From Schizophyllum amplum (Eukaryota > Basidiomycota > Agaricomycetes > Agaricales > Schizophyllaceae): 64,000 bases of DNA. The stretch lies in assembly GCA_007026445.1 (NCBI GenBank), contig VDMD01000045.1:167798-231797 (forward strand), read 5' to 3'. Made by a program: the position numbers and the translations under genes. Of the stretch, positions 1 through 11,388 are shown piece after piece. The notes beneath the pieces were generated by a model. That model was not told where the DNA came from and ran no database searches. It saw only the letters and a program-made list of their open reading frames with translations. Numbering within the stretch: position 1 is the first letter of the stretch; the number at the start of each line of letters is the position of its first letter.

Positions 1-1103
1 AGCGCAAGTTGAGCTTATCCTCGGAGCAGGCCGCCAAGGTCGTCTCCTATGCCGCCGACACCAACGCTGCCGACCTAGGACTCTCCAAGCCCGAGTACGA
101 TGCGCTCGTCGCAGAGGTCACCTCCGTCATTCATGTGTGTCCGCGTCTTCTTCAAACCCTTGCCGTACTTGACGCTCGTCCCAGAACGCTTGGCCCGTTA
201 ACTTCAACCTCAGCATCGGCTCCTACGACGTGCACGTTGGCGGCGTGCTTCATCTCCTCAACGTCGCTCTCGCCTCCGCGCATGGCGCCGACTTCTTCTT
301 CAGCTCCTCCATCTCTTGCCGACAGGCTGGCCGCGAGGAGCGCGTGCTAGAGGATTTTTCGAACTCGCCCGCTACGGCGGTCGGCACCGGTTACGCGCGC
401 AGCAAGTGGGTGGTCGAGAAGCTCTGCCAACGCGCCGCAGAGAGGGGCGTGCGCGTCGGCGTCTTGCGCATCGGGCAGATGGTTGGTGACACGGAATGGT
501 GCGTTCTGACGGGTGGAAGGCGACAAATTTGTGTTGCTAACTGCTGTATTCAGCGGCGTATGGAATGAGACGGAAGCGTGGCCGCTGATGTTCAAGGGCG
601 CGCAGACGGTGGGTGCGCTGCCCAGGACGGGCGAGAGCGTCTACTGGCTTCCGGTCGACTTCGCGGGACGCTCCATTGCGGAGATCGTGCACCGAGCGGA
701 CGCGGCGCAGAGCGTCGTGTACCACATCGTCGACCCATTACCAACGAGCTGGGACGACGACATCCTCGGAGGCCTGCGCGATGCGGGGGTCAAGTTCGAC
801 GCCTGTTGACAAGGACGAGTACGTCCGCCGCCTAGAGAACAGTGAGAAGGACCCGGAGAAGAACCCGATTATCAAGTTATTGGTCAGTGGCATGCGAACT
901 TTGTACCAACAAAGAGAGCTGACCTTTGTCGACAGCCCTTCTTCCGCAGCAGATACCAGAATGCATCGGGGAAGCCACCGATGGTTTTCGTGACTGAGCA
1001 GACAGGAAAGATAGCACCCAGCATTGCGAACGCACCGCCTACGTCGCGCGATCTCGTTGTCAAGTGGTGCAAGCACTGGCGAGAGACGGGATTCCTGCAA
1101 TAA
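1..1103 (+). CDS. adenylate-forming reductase (NRPS-like), C-terminal thioester-reductase domain, 5' partial
   Basis: This is the 3' end of a fungal adenylate-forming reductase. Such enzymes activate a carboxylic acid, hold it as a thioester and reduce it with NADPH. Only the terminal reductase domain lies in the window. Visible marks are NAWPVNFNLS after the first splice, the YARSKWVVE block carrying the SDR-type Tyr and Lys, and a GVWNETEAWPLM block. Exons as I read them are <1-134, 185-498, 554-882 and 936-1103, with introns of 50, 55 and 53 bases. The third exon is not open throughout. An extra T near 804 moves the frame from one ending GVKFDA to one continuing VDKDEYVRRL, and the homology runs straight across. 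I treat this as an indel, probably an assembly error. The family is clear; the substrate is unknown. The coding start is outside the window. Confidence 0.85.
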
Positions 1104-1429
1104 TTTATGAGCATGTATTCCGAGATGTATGATTGTAGAACGAACCTTATCGGAGGACAACATTGGCGCTGCATCATGCATGCAACCGTAATGTGGCTGT
1201 GAAAGCCCTAAGATAGGCCGCTCAGTACTGTGCAAAATACTGACACGGAAAAAGAGCGATGGATTTGAGTATTCGGGGAGCGCCCGACTCAATAATCATT
1301 TCTGCCTAGACCTGAAGGCCTGGGGAGATACAAAGCAAGTTTACCGTCGGTCGTCTGGTCGCTTGTGCACACGGAGTGGTGGTATTAGTGGATAGCCCAA
1401 TATAAGATAGCCATGTACTCTAGGATAGC
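1104..1429. other. short convergent intergenic region
   Basis: This gap lies between the stop codons of two convergent genes and should hold both 3' UTRs. I see no ORF with homology, no RNA gene and no repeat in it. Confidence 0.6.
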
Positions 1430-2210
1430 CTAGCTCTGTGGTGCTGGCTTCCCCGGCGCAGGTTGACCTGACGCGCCCGACCCAAGCAGGTCACCGAAAA
1501 GTCGCTCCGCACGCATCTTGACACCTTCCCAGTTGTCTAACGCAGGTCGAACGTCGAGGTAGAAGGATGGGTTGTTATTCCCCTGACTTCTGCCGGTGTA
1601 GAAGTCGATCACATAGCGCGTCCGTGTCCCACATCGGTCGACCGTCCAGTCATGGCGATCGAAGGGTGCAGAGTATCTGTTGAGACGTATACGTAGTCAG
1701 ACATGCGTTCTGTGGTGTACACGCGCGCACGTACCCCAGCATTGTCATTAACGTAGCCTTGGGACTGCGCTGCGTGGGCTTGCCCTGAAAGTTCACAAGC
1801 TTCACGCCGCCGCACGCCTCGCCGCCTCTCCCTGCCTCCCACCGCTGGATCTCTGCCCACGCACGCTCGTTGACCGCATTGTGTATGGGCACGATCGTCT
1901 TCATGTCCGCCGCGTGAGGGTCGTGGTTCTTGCGGGCCATGGCTGCATAGAACTGAGCCTCCGAGGGATATACCCAGTTCCCGTCGTCGGACCCGCGCGG
2001 GATAGAGGAGACCTCGCGGTTCGTGGAGAGGGAGGGGCCGGCCGCGGGGGAGGATGAGCTGCCGAAGAGACGCGCCCACGTCGAGGCCGACGGTGAGCTC
2101 GGGGTGTGATCAACGGGGCATTTGTCGGCGGCGGAGGACTTTCCGTGGTCGACAGGGCAGCCGCCGGAGCTCGTCGAGGGCGGCGGAGTGTGGTCAACGG
2201 GACAGGACAT
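1430..2210 (-). CDS. CYC3: cytochrome c heme lyase (holocytochrome c synthase), mitochondrial
   Basis: The enzyme attaches heme covalently to the CXXCH cysteines of apocytochrome c in the mitochondrial intermembrane space. The 240-residue protein has two exons (2210-1735 and 1676-1430) joined across a 58-base intron. The N-terminus carries three CPVDH heme-regulatory motifs, with cysteines at about residues 3, 18 and 31. The core has VYPSEAQFYAAMARK, VPIHNAVNERAWAEI and, after the splice, PFDRHDWTVDRCGTRTRYV, which includes the conserved heme-lyase His. I start at the ATG leading into MSCPVDH, because the CPV motif sits at the extreme N-terminus in this family. The single splice restores a perfect frame. 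Whether the target is cytochrome c only or also c1 cannot be told. The gene is convergent with the reductase upstream. Confidence 0.95.
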
Positions 2211-2334
2211 GGTGAAGGCCGGAAGCAAGACTCGGCACTCAAGCGCGCTTCGATCGAATATCAACCACGTGGTGCGCCATCACTAATTTTCGAAAACAAA
2301 GTCGAGCGAAGTCGAGTTCCCTCATCTCACACCC

Positions 2335-3823
2335 ATGGCTCGACGAAGAAAGACTAGGACGCATCTCAAAGGCGCAGGCGCGCAGGCGGCGGGGGCGGCG
2401 GAAGGCGTCCCCAAATCCTTCGTGATCAAACACGGCCAAGTCGGCACTGCGCTCAACACCCTCGTCCGCGATCTGCGCAAGGTCATGGAACCCAACACCG
2501 CCAGCCGTCTCAAGGTGCGCGACAATTTCTTTGCATTGGATAGTTCTGACCGTCTTGCAGGAGCGCAATAGGAACAAGTTGAAGGACTACTTCACGATCG
2601 CACCTGCACTTCATGTCACCCATCTCCTTGCATTCACCCTCACCCCTGTCGCCCCCTCCCTCCGCATCGTCCGCCTCCCCGCTGGGCCTACACTTAGCTT
2701 CCGCATCGAGCGCTACAGTCTCATGAAGGACATCCTCGCCGCCTCCCGTCATGCCCGTAGCATCGGCATGGAGTACCTCTCTCCCCCTCTGGTGTGTGTT
2801 CTGCACCTTGTCGGTTCCCACACCCTACTGACCAAATCACCAAGTAGCTCGTCCTCGCCTCCTTCCCACAACCAGGTCCAGATGTACCCCCACACCTGCC
2901 TCTCATCATGAAGGCTTTCCAGTCCGTCTTCCCAGGACTATCGCCAAAGACATTACGCCTATCCTCCGCGCGCCGTGTCGTACTCATCGCATACAACGCT
3001 GAACGTGGCACGCTCGACTTCCGACACTACGTCATTTCGGTCAAGCCCCAGGGCGTCTCGCGTCGCGTACGCAAGATCCTCGACGGCACCGCGGGCAAGG
3101 CTCACTCGTCTGACTTCCTCGATCTCGGCAACGAGCGCGACGTCGCTGATTTCTTGTTGCGGAAGCGCGGAGAGGCGGGTCCCGACGGCGGCTACGAGAG
3201 CGCATCATCTGCTGAGAGCGTGGCTGGCGACGACGCTGATGCAGTCGATCTCGCTGAGGATTATGTTGGCCGCAATAACAAGAAGGGTCAACGGAGGGCT
3301 GTACGGTTAGACGAGCTCGGGCCTCGTATGGAGCTTCGCCTGGTGAAGATCACGGAAGGACTCCCTGGGAAAGAGGGAGGCGTGATCTACCACGAATTTG
3401 GTGAGTGTGTCCTACATAAGACGGCATATCTGTATTAACATCGCTGCAGTGAAAAAGACCAAGAAGGAGACGGTCGCGCAAAAGGCTGCGCATGCAGAGA
3501 AAGAGAGGGTACGGAAGGAGCGCCGCGAAGCGCAAGAGCGCAACGTAGCCAGGAAGAAGGGCGAGGAAGCTGCGAAGAAGGGCAAGGGGAAGTCGACAGC
3601 GGGCGAGGAGGACGAGGATATGGAAGACGCTGGCGAAGACGAAGACATGGAAGCGGACGAGGATGATGTCGACGCGTGGAAGGATGATGGCGACGAAGAT
3701 TGGGACGATGAAGAGGAGATCAGCGAGGGCGAGGATAGCGAGCCGGAGGAGGCAGAGCAGAGCAGCGAGGACGAGCGTCCGCCGCCGAAAAAAGCCAAGC
3801 TGCCCAGTAAGCGGCAGCGTTAG
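2335..3823 (+). CDS. SSF1: ribosome biogenesis protein Ssf1 / Peter Pan (Brix domain)
   Basis: Ssf1/PPAN is a nucleolar Brix-domain protein that binds pre-rRNA and is needed for 60S subunit maturation. Four exons (2335-2514, 2561-2791, 2848-3400, 3450-3823) give a continuous 445-residue protein. The Brix fold starts near residue 25 (PKSFVIKHGQVG) and runs through LRDLRKVMEP-type and IMKAFQSVFPGL blocks to LRLVKITEGLP. The tail is first lysine-rich (KKTKKETVAQK, AHAEKERVRKERRE), then strongly acidic (DEDMEADEDD), and ends in a basic PKKAKLPSKRQR. This charged tail is usual for nucleolar factors. It starts 125 bases from the heme lyase start, in the opposite direction, so the two probably share a promoter region. 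Confidence 0.93.
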
Positions 3824-4467
3824 GGTACGATCTATGTATATGTGTATGTCTACTATTGCCGACCACGGTTTGACAGTCTACCTTCCCGCGCAATCTGTGC
3901 CAACTATACTAGGGGAACGGCGAAAGTTGAACACCATCACGTGCATTGTGCTTCGGAAAATGCCGAATCGGTAAATCCGAACATCACGTCCACCTTCTCA
4001 CAACCTCCTGCCCTTCTCCCCACTGCTTTCCACCGCTGCCTGCGAGCCTCAGCACCCGAGTCCGCCCGTGCGGTGCTCCGCTACCTGCCCACCGGCGAGG
4101 ATACGTCTTTCACTTATCTGCAATCGGCCTGTTTACGCCCTATCGGGCCCCCCGTACTCTCTATCTCGCCACCTGCCACCTGCGAAGCGCGCCCGATTTC
4201 TGCCATTCGGGCCCTCCCAGCCTCCCCTTACCCCAGGTTAAGCAACAGGACCCCCCGTGCTCGCCTTCCCTGCGCCCTCGGACAATGCTTTATCGGCCAT
4301 CAACGTGACTGGGCAAGCGGCCGATTATGTGATAGTCAGCTGGGCGCGCGATATGAAGCACTACTGTATGGCTGGAGCGACGGGTACATATAGTGTATCT
4401 CTGCCTTTTTACGCCCGCGTACGACGGCGACGACGGCCCTCTCCCGATTTCTTTCGTCTGCAGCAGC
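3824..4467. other. intergenic region upstream of the DUF3445 gene
   Basis: About 640 bases separate two genes on the same strand. It should contain the 3' UTR of the Ssf1 gene and the promoter of the next one. The open frames here are pyrimidine-rich and low in complexity, and I could not link them to any family. No repeat or RNA gene was seen. Confidence 0.5.
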
Positions 4468-5733
4468 ATGCATCCCCTTGCCACATACGGCGCGCCCATC
4501 GCGCTTGCTGCGCTCACTGTCCTCTTCGTTGCCCTCCGCCGCCGCCGCCCCGCGCTCATCGACTACTTCGCATTATCAGGAGTGCCACCTCCAAAACCCC
4601 TGCCTGACTTCGACATCGACACCGCCAAACCGCGCCCCTACCGGCCCTTCCGATGGGCTTACTTCCAACACATGTGTGCGTTTAGCCTGCGCTGCGTACA
4701 ATGTTTTTCGCTGATCATACCCATCATCAGCTATCAAGAAGTTAGAGCCTGACTGGTGGCTCGAGCTCGAGTCGACCTACCGCACGCGCATCGCGCAGCG
4801 CCAAGCGCTCCATGTCGTGCACGGCCGCACCATTCTCGACTCGCGCCCGGGAAGCGAAGCAGCGTGCGCCGAGCTCATGCAGATGGTCCTGCAGTGGCTC
4901 GCCGTGCGCTATCCGTCCTGCTTCGCCCTCGACCCTTACAAGCTCGTCTTCACCAATCGGATCCTCGACAAGGAGGTATGTTTGAAGGGCGTGGAGGGCG
5001 AGCAGGCACTCCTCGTGCTGCTTAACCACGTCCCGGAGGACTTCTGCATCACGCTGGAGGACGAAAAGACGGGCCTGTACTACTTCCGCGCGGGTGTCGT
5101 GTGCTCGAGCGTCGGGTGGAACGCGGGGCAGAAGCTCGGAAAGGCCCTGCACGAGATACACGAGCCCGTGCCGCACTATAAGGAGAGAATGCAGATGTCG
5201 ATGGACAGGTGCGTTAGAGTGTCTGCTGTGGAATGACTGGCCGCTTACGCCCATATAGGTACTTCAAGAAGATGGAGTCCAGTAAGCCCATCCAGCGCGG
5301 CTCGTGGGGGCTCGAGGTCGGACAGCCGCTCTTCGTGCAGGCGGGCTCGTCCGAGTTCGAAAAGCGCCTTGTACAGGATCCCGATCTCAAGATCGAGGAC
5401 ATCAATCTCCGCGTGGACTGGCAGACGCTGCGGCGCCTGCCCCTCAGTCGCGCCATCGTTTTCAACTTCAAGGCGCTCTTCACCCCAATGACGGACTTCC
5501 GGGAAGAGCCCTACGTCCCGCACCTCCTACGGCGCGTGTTGATGGAAGGCGACGTAAAGCTTATGGATTACAAGGGCACCGACCATGTCGTGCATAAAGT
5601 GATTCCCGAGCTGGACGTGTATGCTAAGGAGCAGGAAGAGAAGGGTTGGGTGCCGAAGGATTGGAAGGAGCGCACACTGGATGAGGACCCGTTCTACCCA
5701 GGATGGGAGAAGCGGATGACCTACGCATACTAG
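4468..5733 (+). CDS. DUF3445 (HRQ family, heme-dependent oxidative N-demethylase-like) protein, membrane anchored
   Basis: A 386-residue protein from three exons (4468-4675, 4731-5208, 5259-5733). Residues about 7-22 form one hydrophobic segment followed by RRRR, so it is probably a signal anchor. The rest is the DUF3445 domain, related by family to bacterial heme-dependent oxidative N-demethylase alpha subunits. Family-typical stretches are KPRPYRPFRWAYFQHM, LLNHVPEDFCI, GWNAGQKLGKALHEIHEPVP, GQPLFVQ and FNFKALFTPMTDF. The first donor is GTGCGT at 4676; using the earlier GT would break the frame. The physiological substrate of fungal members is not known, and I do not assign one. The stop codon lies only 4 bases from the stop of the convergent WD40 gene. 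Confidence 0.88.
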
Positions 5734-5737
5734 GTAC

Positions 5738-7291
5738 CTAGTCGGAATCTAGCAATTCTGCTAGTTCTGCCTCTTCTTCTGCAGTCATCTCGAACTCAGG
5801 CTTCGCCTTTGCCTTCGGAACCGGTTTAGGTGCCAGTGTGGCTTTTGTTGGTGGGTGCAGCAATTCTGAGGAAGAGTGATGAGCATGCGAAAGTTAGCAA
5901 AGGGACCGTCCTTACCACTCAAGCGCCATTTGCGCAGCGTGTTGTCGAGGCTGGCGCTCACAATCCACGGCTCGACACGCGTCTTCCCGTCCTTGCCAAC
6001 AGTCCGACGAATCCACAGCCTGAGCAGCGTCACGTTGTGCCAGTGCGCATCCACCTGGCCAACGAGTTCCGGCTCGTTTGGTGACGAGACATCATACGTA
6101 CGAATCACGTCTCCAGCGGCGGTGAAGAGGTAGGGCTCTGCAATGTCGGTGAGGGCCAGCGGTAAGATCGCCCGGACGCCTGTCGGGTGCGTGATAGCTG
6201 GAGGAGGCTTCGTCTTCGAATCGGCAGGCTCTGCCAACGGGATCATCTGAACACTCTCGTCCGTAGATGCTGCAGAGACGCGTAAGCAACCTTCTCTTGA
6301 AACGCCATATGCAGGGACCAACCTGTCCACATATACTCTGGTGCGACATGGATGTCGTTGACACCGGTTCGGTGGTGAGTGAATTCCCGTTTGAGAGTAC
6401 TGCGCCAGTGCGATGGCTCCGCCTCGGTCTTCCTGAGCTCCCAAACGCGGATGATGCCCATGGTGTCAGCGGTATAGAGCAAAACAGTGCTGTCGGAGTT
6501 TGCTGCAGCGTGCAGGCACTCAATCGGTCGCGTATGAGAGGCGATTGACCCAACGTTGGTCAATGGCTTGCCATCCCTCGCGGATGTAAGGTCCCTGTGG
6601 CTCTTGAGACGGAGTACACAGAGAGCAAAGGTAGAGACCCACCATAATCTCACGATCTTGTCCGAGCCACCGGATATGAGAAGGTCAAGCGAAGGAACGA
6701 CGACGAGCGTCTTCACGAAGTCGGAGTGGGCTTCCGTGGTGGAGATGAGTGTTTTGTCCTTGATGACAATCAACGGCCATTCGAGACTGCCCGGATCGCA
6801 TACTACCTCTGTGTTCCAAATCCTGATTGTCTGCGGGTTCGAAGGTCAGGCGAGCTGCTGGGAGACGCTTCAGAGAACGTACCTTGTCCCAAGAGCCCGA
6901 GATCAAGATCTGTTTGCCGTCATAGTTGACAAACTCTATCGCAGTGACAGGACCGCCATGACCAGAGTACAGCTGCAGGGTGTCTCCAGTCTGCAGACAG
7001 TATGAATCGCGCCTACAATGTCGCTGCTACCGCTCACTCACCTCCAAGTCTACTTTGCGAATCTTATGCGAGTTCTCCGCAATCCAGGCATCGTTGCCAA
7101 AGATCTTGATATCGAGCGGGACGCCCTTGAGCTTGAGCGGGTCACCGAGATCCTTGGTCTCTTCCGCCTTCCGCCTGCGGGCCTCGACTGATGTCGGTCG
7201 ACGCGTCGAAGGATGAGCGCGACGGACGCACTTCGTCGGTGACCAGCTGGGCCTCGGAAACAAGGAACTTGGAGGTGTCCGCGCCGCTCAT
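5738..7291 (-). CDS. WD40-repeat protein
   Basis: Seven exons (7291-7228, 7187-7042, 6990-6883, 6830-6643, 6594-6323, 6269-5916, 5865-5738) give 419 codons in a perfect frame. That supports even the short 40-base first intron. The protein has a brief charged N-terminus (EARRRKAEETKD) followed by WD40 blades. Clear GH and WD elements include YSGHGGPVTAIEF, ISGSWDKTIRIW, GGSDKIVRLWDL, YTADTMGIIRVWEL and SASLDNTLRKWRL. The end is an acidic EEEAELAELLDSD tail. I do not recognise the specific orthologue group. It is a predicted beta-propeller scaffold, presumably in a complex, of unknown role. It is tail to tail with the DUF3445 gene with a 4-base gap, so the two transcripts must overlap. Confidence 0.85.
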
Positions 7292-7473
7292 GGTGGGCGT
7301 TCGAATGAGAGAAGAGCGCTGCGATTTGGCGGTTACGATCACGGGCGCTGCTTGCTTCCCGCCGCATCCTCTACGCCGCCAATCGACTAGCTCGCTCACA
7401 GTCTATCGCCCTTGTTCTCAGCATTCTATCGACATCGCTATTCTAGCCGCCGCCGCGCACAGCGACGAACACT

Positions 7474-8472
7474 ATGCCGCACATCGACACGTTCGCCAGA
7501 TTCTATCATCGGTCTACCGGCTCGCACGATCTACGCGCCCATCTCCAGCTTCGGAGTACGACACCCGCCGCCTTGGATGAAGCCGAAGCTATCGCCTCGA
7601 ATTCTGGCATGTCTACTGATGACTCTATTGGGATCACTCTGGGTATCGTTGCTGGTGCCCTCGTCCTCGTCTATGCTTGCTGCTTCCTCTGGCAACGCTA
7701 CACGCGCCGCCGGGCTTCGCGGTACCATCAATTCTCGACGATAGACTCGCCAGCCCTGAAGTCAACAATAGAGCCGCCTGGTTTCCACGAGAAGGTGCGC
7801 AAACACTCTGTACTTCATCACTCTACTGACGTGCAGGTATAGCGTCCCGTGTTCACTGCACCTTCCAAGCCCACACCATCCATCCGGCGTCCTCTCTCCG
7901 TGCTTCCTTGGAAGGTCCACAGCCCGTCGCCGCAACGCGCCAACAATCGAATCTCCTTCGTTGGGCGAGCGACGAACCGCCTGTCCGCTATGTTCTCACC
8001 TGCTCGCCGATCCAGACTATGGGCTCCTGATCCTGCGCGTACCGCCCACTCTGGTGTCTCTCCACTCCATCGTCCTGGTGCTCATTATGCCCATCCTCCG
8101 ATCTGCCCAAAGACTGCCGCTTGCTGGAAGGTCGCCGATGCCGTGGTCGGCCCTCACCCTAGTGCGGTAGCCCTCGAGGCTCGTCGCCGCGAAGGAGGAC
8201 TCGAATGCAAGATGTTCCGCTGGGTCGCTGATCCTTTCACGGGTCAAGTCATCCCTCGCCTCAGGACCGACATGGATGCAGCCTTGGACCGCGTGGTCGT
8301 CGCTTCTCCACAGGAAGACCCGTATCCTGCGCTCGCTCGCTCACTCAGCGGTCCCAAGATCATGGTCACCCAGCCCAGCTCTGAAGCGGTCGTCGCTCTC
8401 AAGGAAAGCAACAAGGTGCTGCTGATCGACCAGCTCTGGCTCGCGCGCAGACGGCTCCGCTGCAATCAATGA
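7474..8472 (+). CDS. single-pass membrane protein of unknown function
   Basis: Two exons (7474-7794, 7843-8472) give 316 codons. I recognise no domain. Residues about 50-66 form a clean transmembrane helix (GITLGIVAGALVLVYACCF) followed by a basic WQRYTRRRAS stop-transfer segment. The rest is Pro/Ser/Arg-rich and probably cytosolic. The start could instead be the internal ATG of MSTDDSIGITLG at 7609. At the 3' end the frame stops after LARRRLRCNQ, but the next frame reads on to 8578 with coding-like sequence (INERHPTYVKPLQPKFFSRD). A one-base insertion near 8450-8466 would join the two. Treat the true C-terminus as unresolved. Confidence 0.5.
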
Positions 8473-8794
8473 ACGCCACCCGACGTATGTCAAGCCCCTG
8501 CAGCCCAAGTTCTTCAGTCGCGACCAAACAATCGCCAAGCGGTCTCACATCCGCTTAGCAAAGGCAACGGCCTACTGAACGAGCGAAGGATGCACGTTGG
8601 ACCCACGCACAAGGAGAACGCAGGGCCAGGACGAGCACCTATTCGTGCTCAGGCTTTCTGACCGTGGTAGCGTGGGCATAGGACTCGTTCATGTAATATT
8701 TGTGCATGGTTTCTAGACGCATATACGCATCTCCTCCGCAGGAATCTTACCACGACAGAGAGAACCCGCAGCGGGCGCTCCAGTATTCATTGCT
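8473..8794. other. convergent intergenic region with possible extra coding tail
   Basis: The first 106 bases may be the real 3' end of the upstream membrane-protein gene if a one-base frameshift is corrected. The remainder shows nothing I recognise and probably holds the two convergent 3' UTRs. Confidence 0.4.
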
Positions 8795-11388
8795 TCAGCT
8801 TTGATGAGCTGCCCAGAAGTCAGACAGCGCGATCGCAGATCGCTTGTAGGTCCTCTCCAACGTCGTGTAATTGACATGTTGGATTCCGAACTTGGTGCTG
8901 ATGCCGCTCCCCCACTCTGCGTTGTCGATCATCGCTACAATGGCATTCGGCGTGAGCCCTCCAAAGCGAGTGTCACGCATGCAGAAAGACGCACCCCAAG
9001 CGAATATACCAGCAATGGGCACTCCATCCTCGTGTATAGACTGAAGGATTTCGCCCAGGTAGGTCATGTAGTAGTCTGTCACCGAAAGTCAGATTCGGTT
9101 CTGAAATATGCCACAAAACAGAACGCACTCGTCCGGGCGACGTCCTGCTTGATCTCGTACAGCTGCGTCCGCTCGTTCTCAAAAGGCTCCGAGAACCCGA
9201 ACTCGGACACATACTGGACTCATAGTCAGCACCAGAATCCACATCGCAACGCAGGGCCGCTCACGATCTTCGGACTCGGCCAGCGTCTGTTGAGCTCGTT
9301 GAAGAGCTCCCGCGCGCCATCCGGCGTCGCTCCCAGCCAATCCGTTCCCGGATCCGACAGCACGCCCGCCGCCCAGCCGGCTTGCGCGTCGTATACCATG
9401 TTGAGGTTGCATTGCGGCCAGTTGGGATCGGACGTATTGCTGACACATGCCGCGACCCCGTTATCCGGCGCGGAAACGAACCAGGACCGGTAGGAATCAA
9501 TGGCGTAGAAGTCGGCAGAGCCTGGCGACGGTGGCGAGCCAGGCATCAGTTTCTCACATCGGGGTAGAAGCACACGCAGGCGGAAAAGAAATCGTACCGA
9601 GAAGGTCAGCTTTCTCTTCGTCGGTGAAGCGTGGGAGGTATTCCTCAGGAAGGGTGTCCTTCATGATCTGTGGCCAGTCACCAGTGGTGTAGAGCGGGTC
9701 GGAAAATATGCCGATCTGGAAAGCGGCGTGGCGCTCTACTGCTTCGGCGTCGTCCGTATTGTTTGCGCGCCAGGGTGTTCCACTATCCACACACTACGTT
9801 AGATCATCTGATAGGGAGTAAGAAAACACCAGCTTACACAAAATCATCGTTTTTGAGTGCAATTTCGCCGGAGATGTTCATGGCGCGGAAGGCTGGCGAG
9901 GGTCAGTCGACGATGAAGCAGGCTCGAAGGGAGTTAAAGCACCTTTGACTGCACCGGCATGTGCTTTGACTGTCAAAGAGGAATCAATTAATGGCTTTAA
10001 CTGCACAACCTGCGCTACACGCACGCAGATAGTAAGCGCAATGGAATGGCGCTGTTGACGTATTGACCCCAGCCGCGTAAGTTACATCTGGATCGCGCTA
10101 AGTAAGTATCACAGCCATGAATGAATGAACACGGACTGAAAGGATACGAAGCAATTTGTTCGCAGAACACCCGAGGCTCGTTGAAGGTGTACCTGTAAAC
10201 CGACTTTGAGCAAATCCCGCCATGTGGATGACTTGTGTGCTGACCAGGTCTTGACACGTCCGTTGTACGCGCTGAAGACAGCCTTGGCATAGCTGAGAAG
10301 CTTCAACGAGAAGTCCGTGAAATTAGACAGAGCCACGCACTTGATGAAGTCGTCGACAATCTTAGGAGAGGTAAACCCGCCGTAGTACGCCTGTAGCGCC
10401 AGTGGTGTGTCCCAGTGGACTGAAGGCACGTCACTCCGTGAGCATGCAGAAGAAGTGACTGAGGGGACGTACATAGCGTGACAACAGGCTCGACTCCATA
10501 TTCGAGATGTGTGTCGATGACTGTGATGTGTTAACGATTCATCGAGACGCTGTCGATCGCAAACTTACCATCCGAATAATGGTCGACGCCCTCTTGATTG
10601 ACAGGGGAGTCTGCGGCTCCGTATGGAAGTATCCTGGACCATGATACTCTGTGCACGTTCGATGCTTTTCTTAGTGACTCAAAACCTGGGCAGACGTACG
10701 AGAATGAATGCGTGTTCAAGCCTAGTGCAGCGACTCTGGCGGTGTCCATTTTGTATAGATAATAGTTGAGGTCGACAATATCCCCTGTCACTCGTCAGCA
10801 AAAGGGTCGCGCTTCTTTAGCGCTGTTGTGCCACACCTGTAGTATTATCTGCGACACCTCCAGGCTGACGTGACGCCCAATCCCACATGGTCGGGCCCTT
10901 GCCCTCGTCCTTGACCGCGCCCTCAACTTGATATGCTGCGGTAGCGACGCCATACTTGAATCCGGCAGGAAACTTATATTGAGGTAGGATGTCCTTCGGC
11001 TCAGGAGCGAAGAATGCCGGGTAGAGCGGAGGAGGGGGGGAAGGCAGTGCGACGGAAGCTGTCGGGGTCACTGTGGTCGTGAACGGTGGAGCCTCTACAG
11101 ATCCTATCTGGACGAGTAGGTTAAGTAGGCAGATGCAGGCGTACGATGCAAGCGACTCACGACATTCCAAAGCTCGTCGAGGCCCTCGGCAGAGTAATCG
11201 GGCTCAATGGAGCCAACGGGAGGGAAATAAGCCCCCGTAGTCGCGGTCGCCGTCGGAACATCAACTACTGTGACAGTCGCGGTAGTAGGAGCCGGGGTTT
11301 CTGTCGTTGATGCGATTGCTGTCTGCGCATGTGCAGCGCGAATTGCCTGCAAAAGGCCAATCCCGACAGTACACCTCGAGATATGCAT
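8795..11388 (-). CDS. secreted beta-glucosidase, glycoside hydrolase family 1
   Basis: GH1 enzymes cleave beta-glucosides such as cellobiose with retention. I resolve 16 exons, from 11388-11161 to 8934-8795, with all phases agreeing and 598 codons. The shortest exon is 27 bases (9969-9943). Residues 1-22 look like a signal peptide ending near AAHAQT. A Thr/Pro-rich region of about 85 residues follows before the barrel starts at [19 protein letters not shown]. The acid/base Glu is in YTFNEP (about Glu285), and the nucleophile Glu is in YVSEFGF (about Glu501). Other GH1 marks are [20 protein letters not shown] and the aglycone-side [15 protein letters not shown] near the C-terminus. It is probably extracellular or cell-wall associated. 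The substrate cannot be fixed from sequence. Confidence 0.93.

Noticed and set aside
1..2210. A biosynthetic gene cluster beginning at the reductase
   Set aside because: The neighbours are heme lyase and ribosome biogenesis genes; no tailoring enzyme, transporter or regulator is adjacent within the window.
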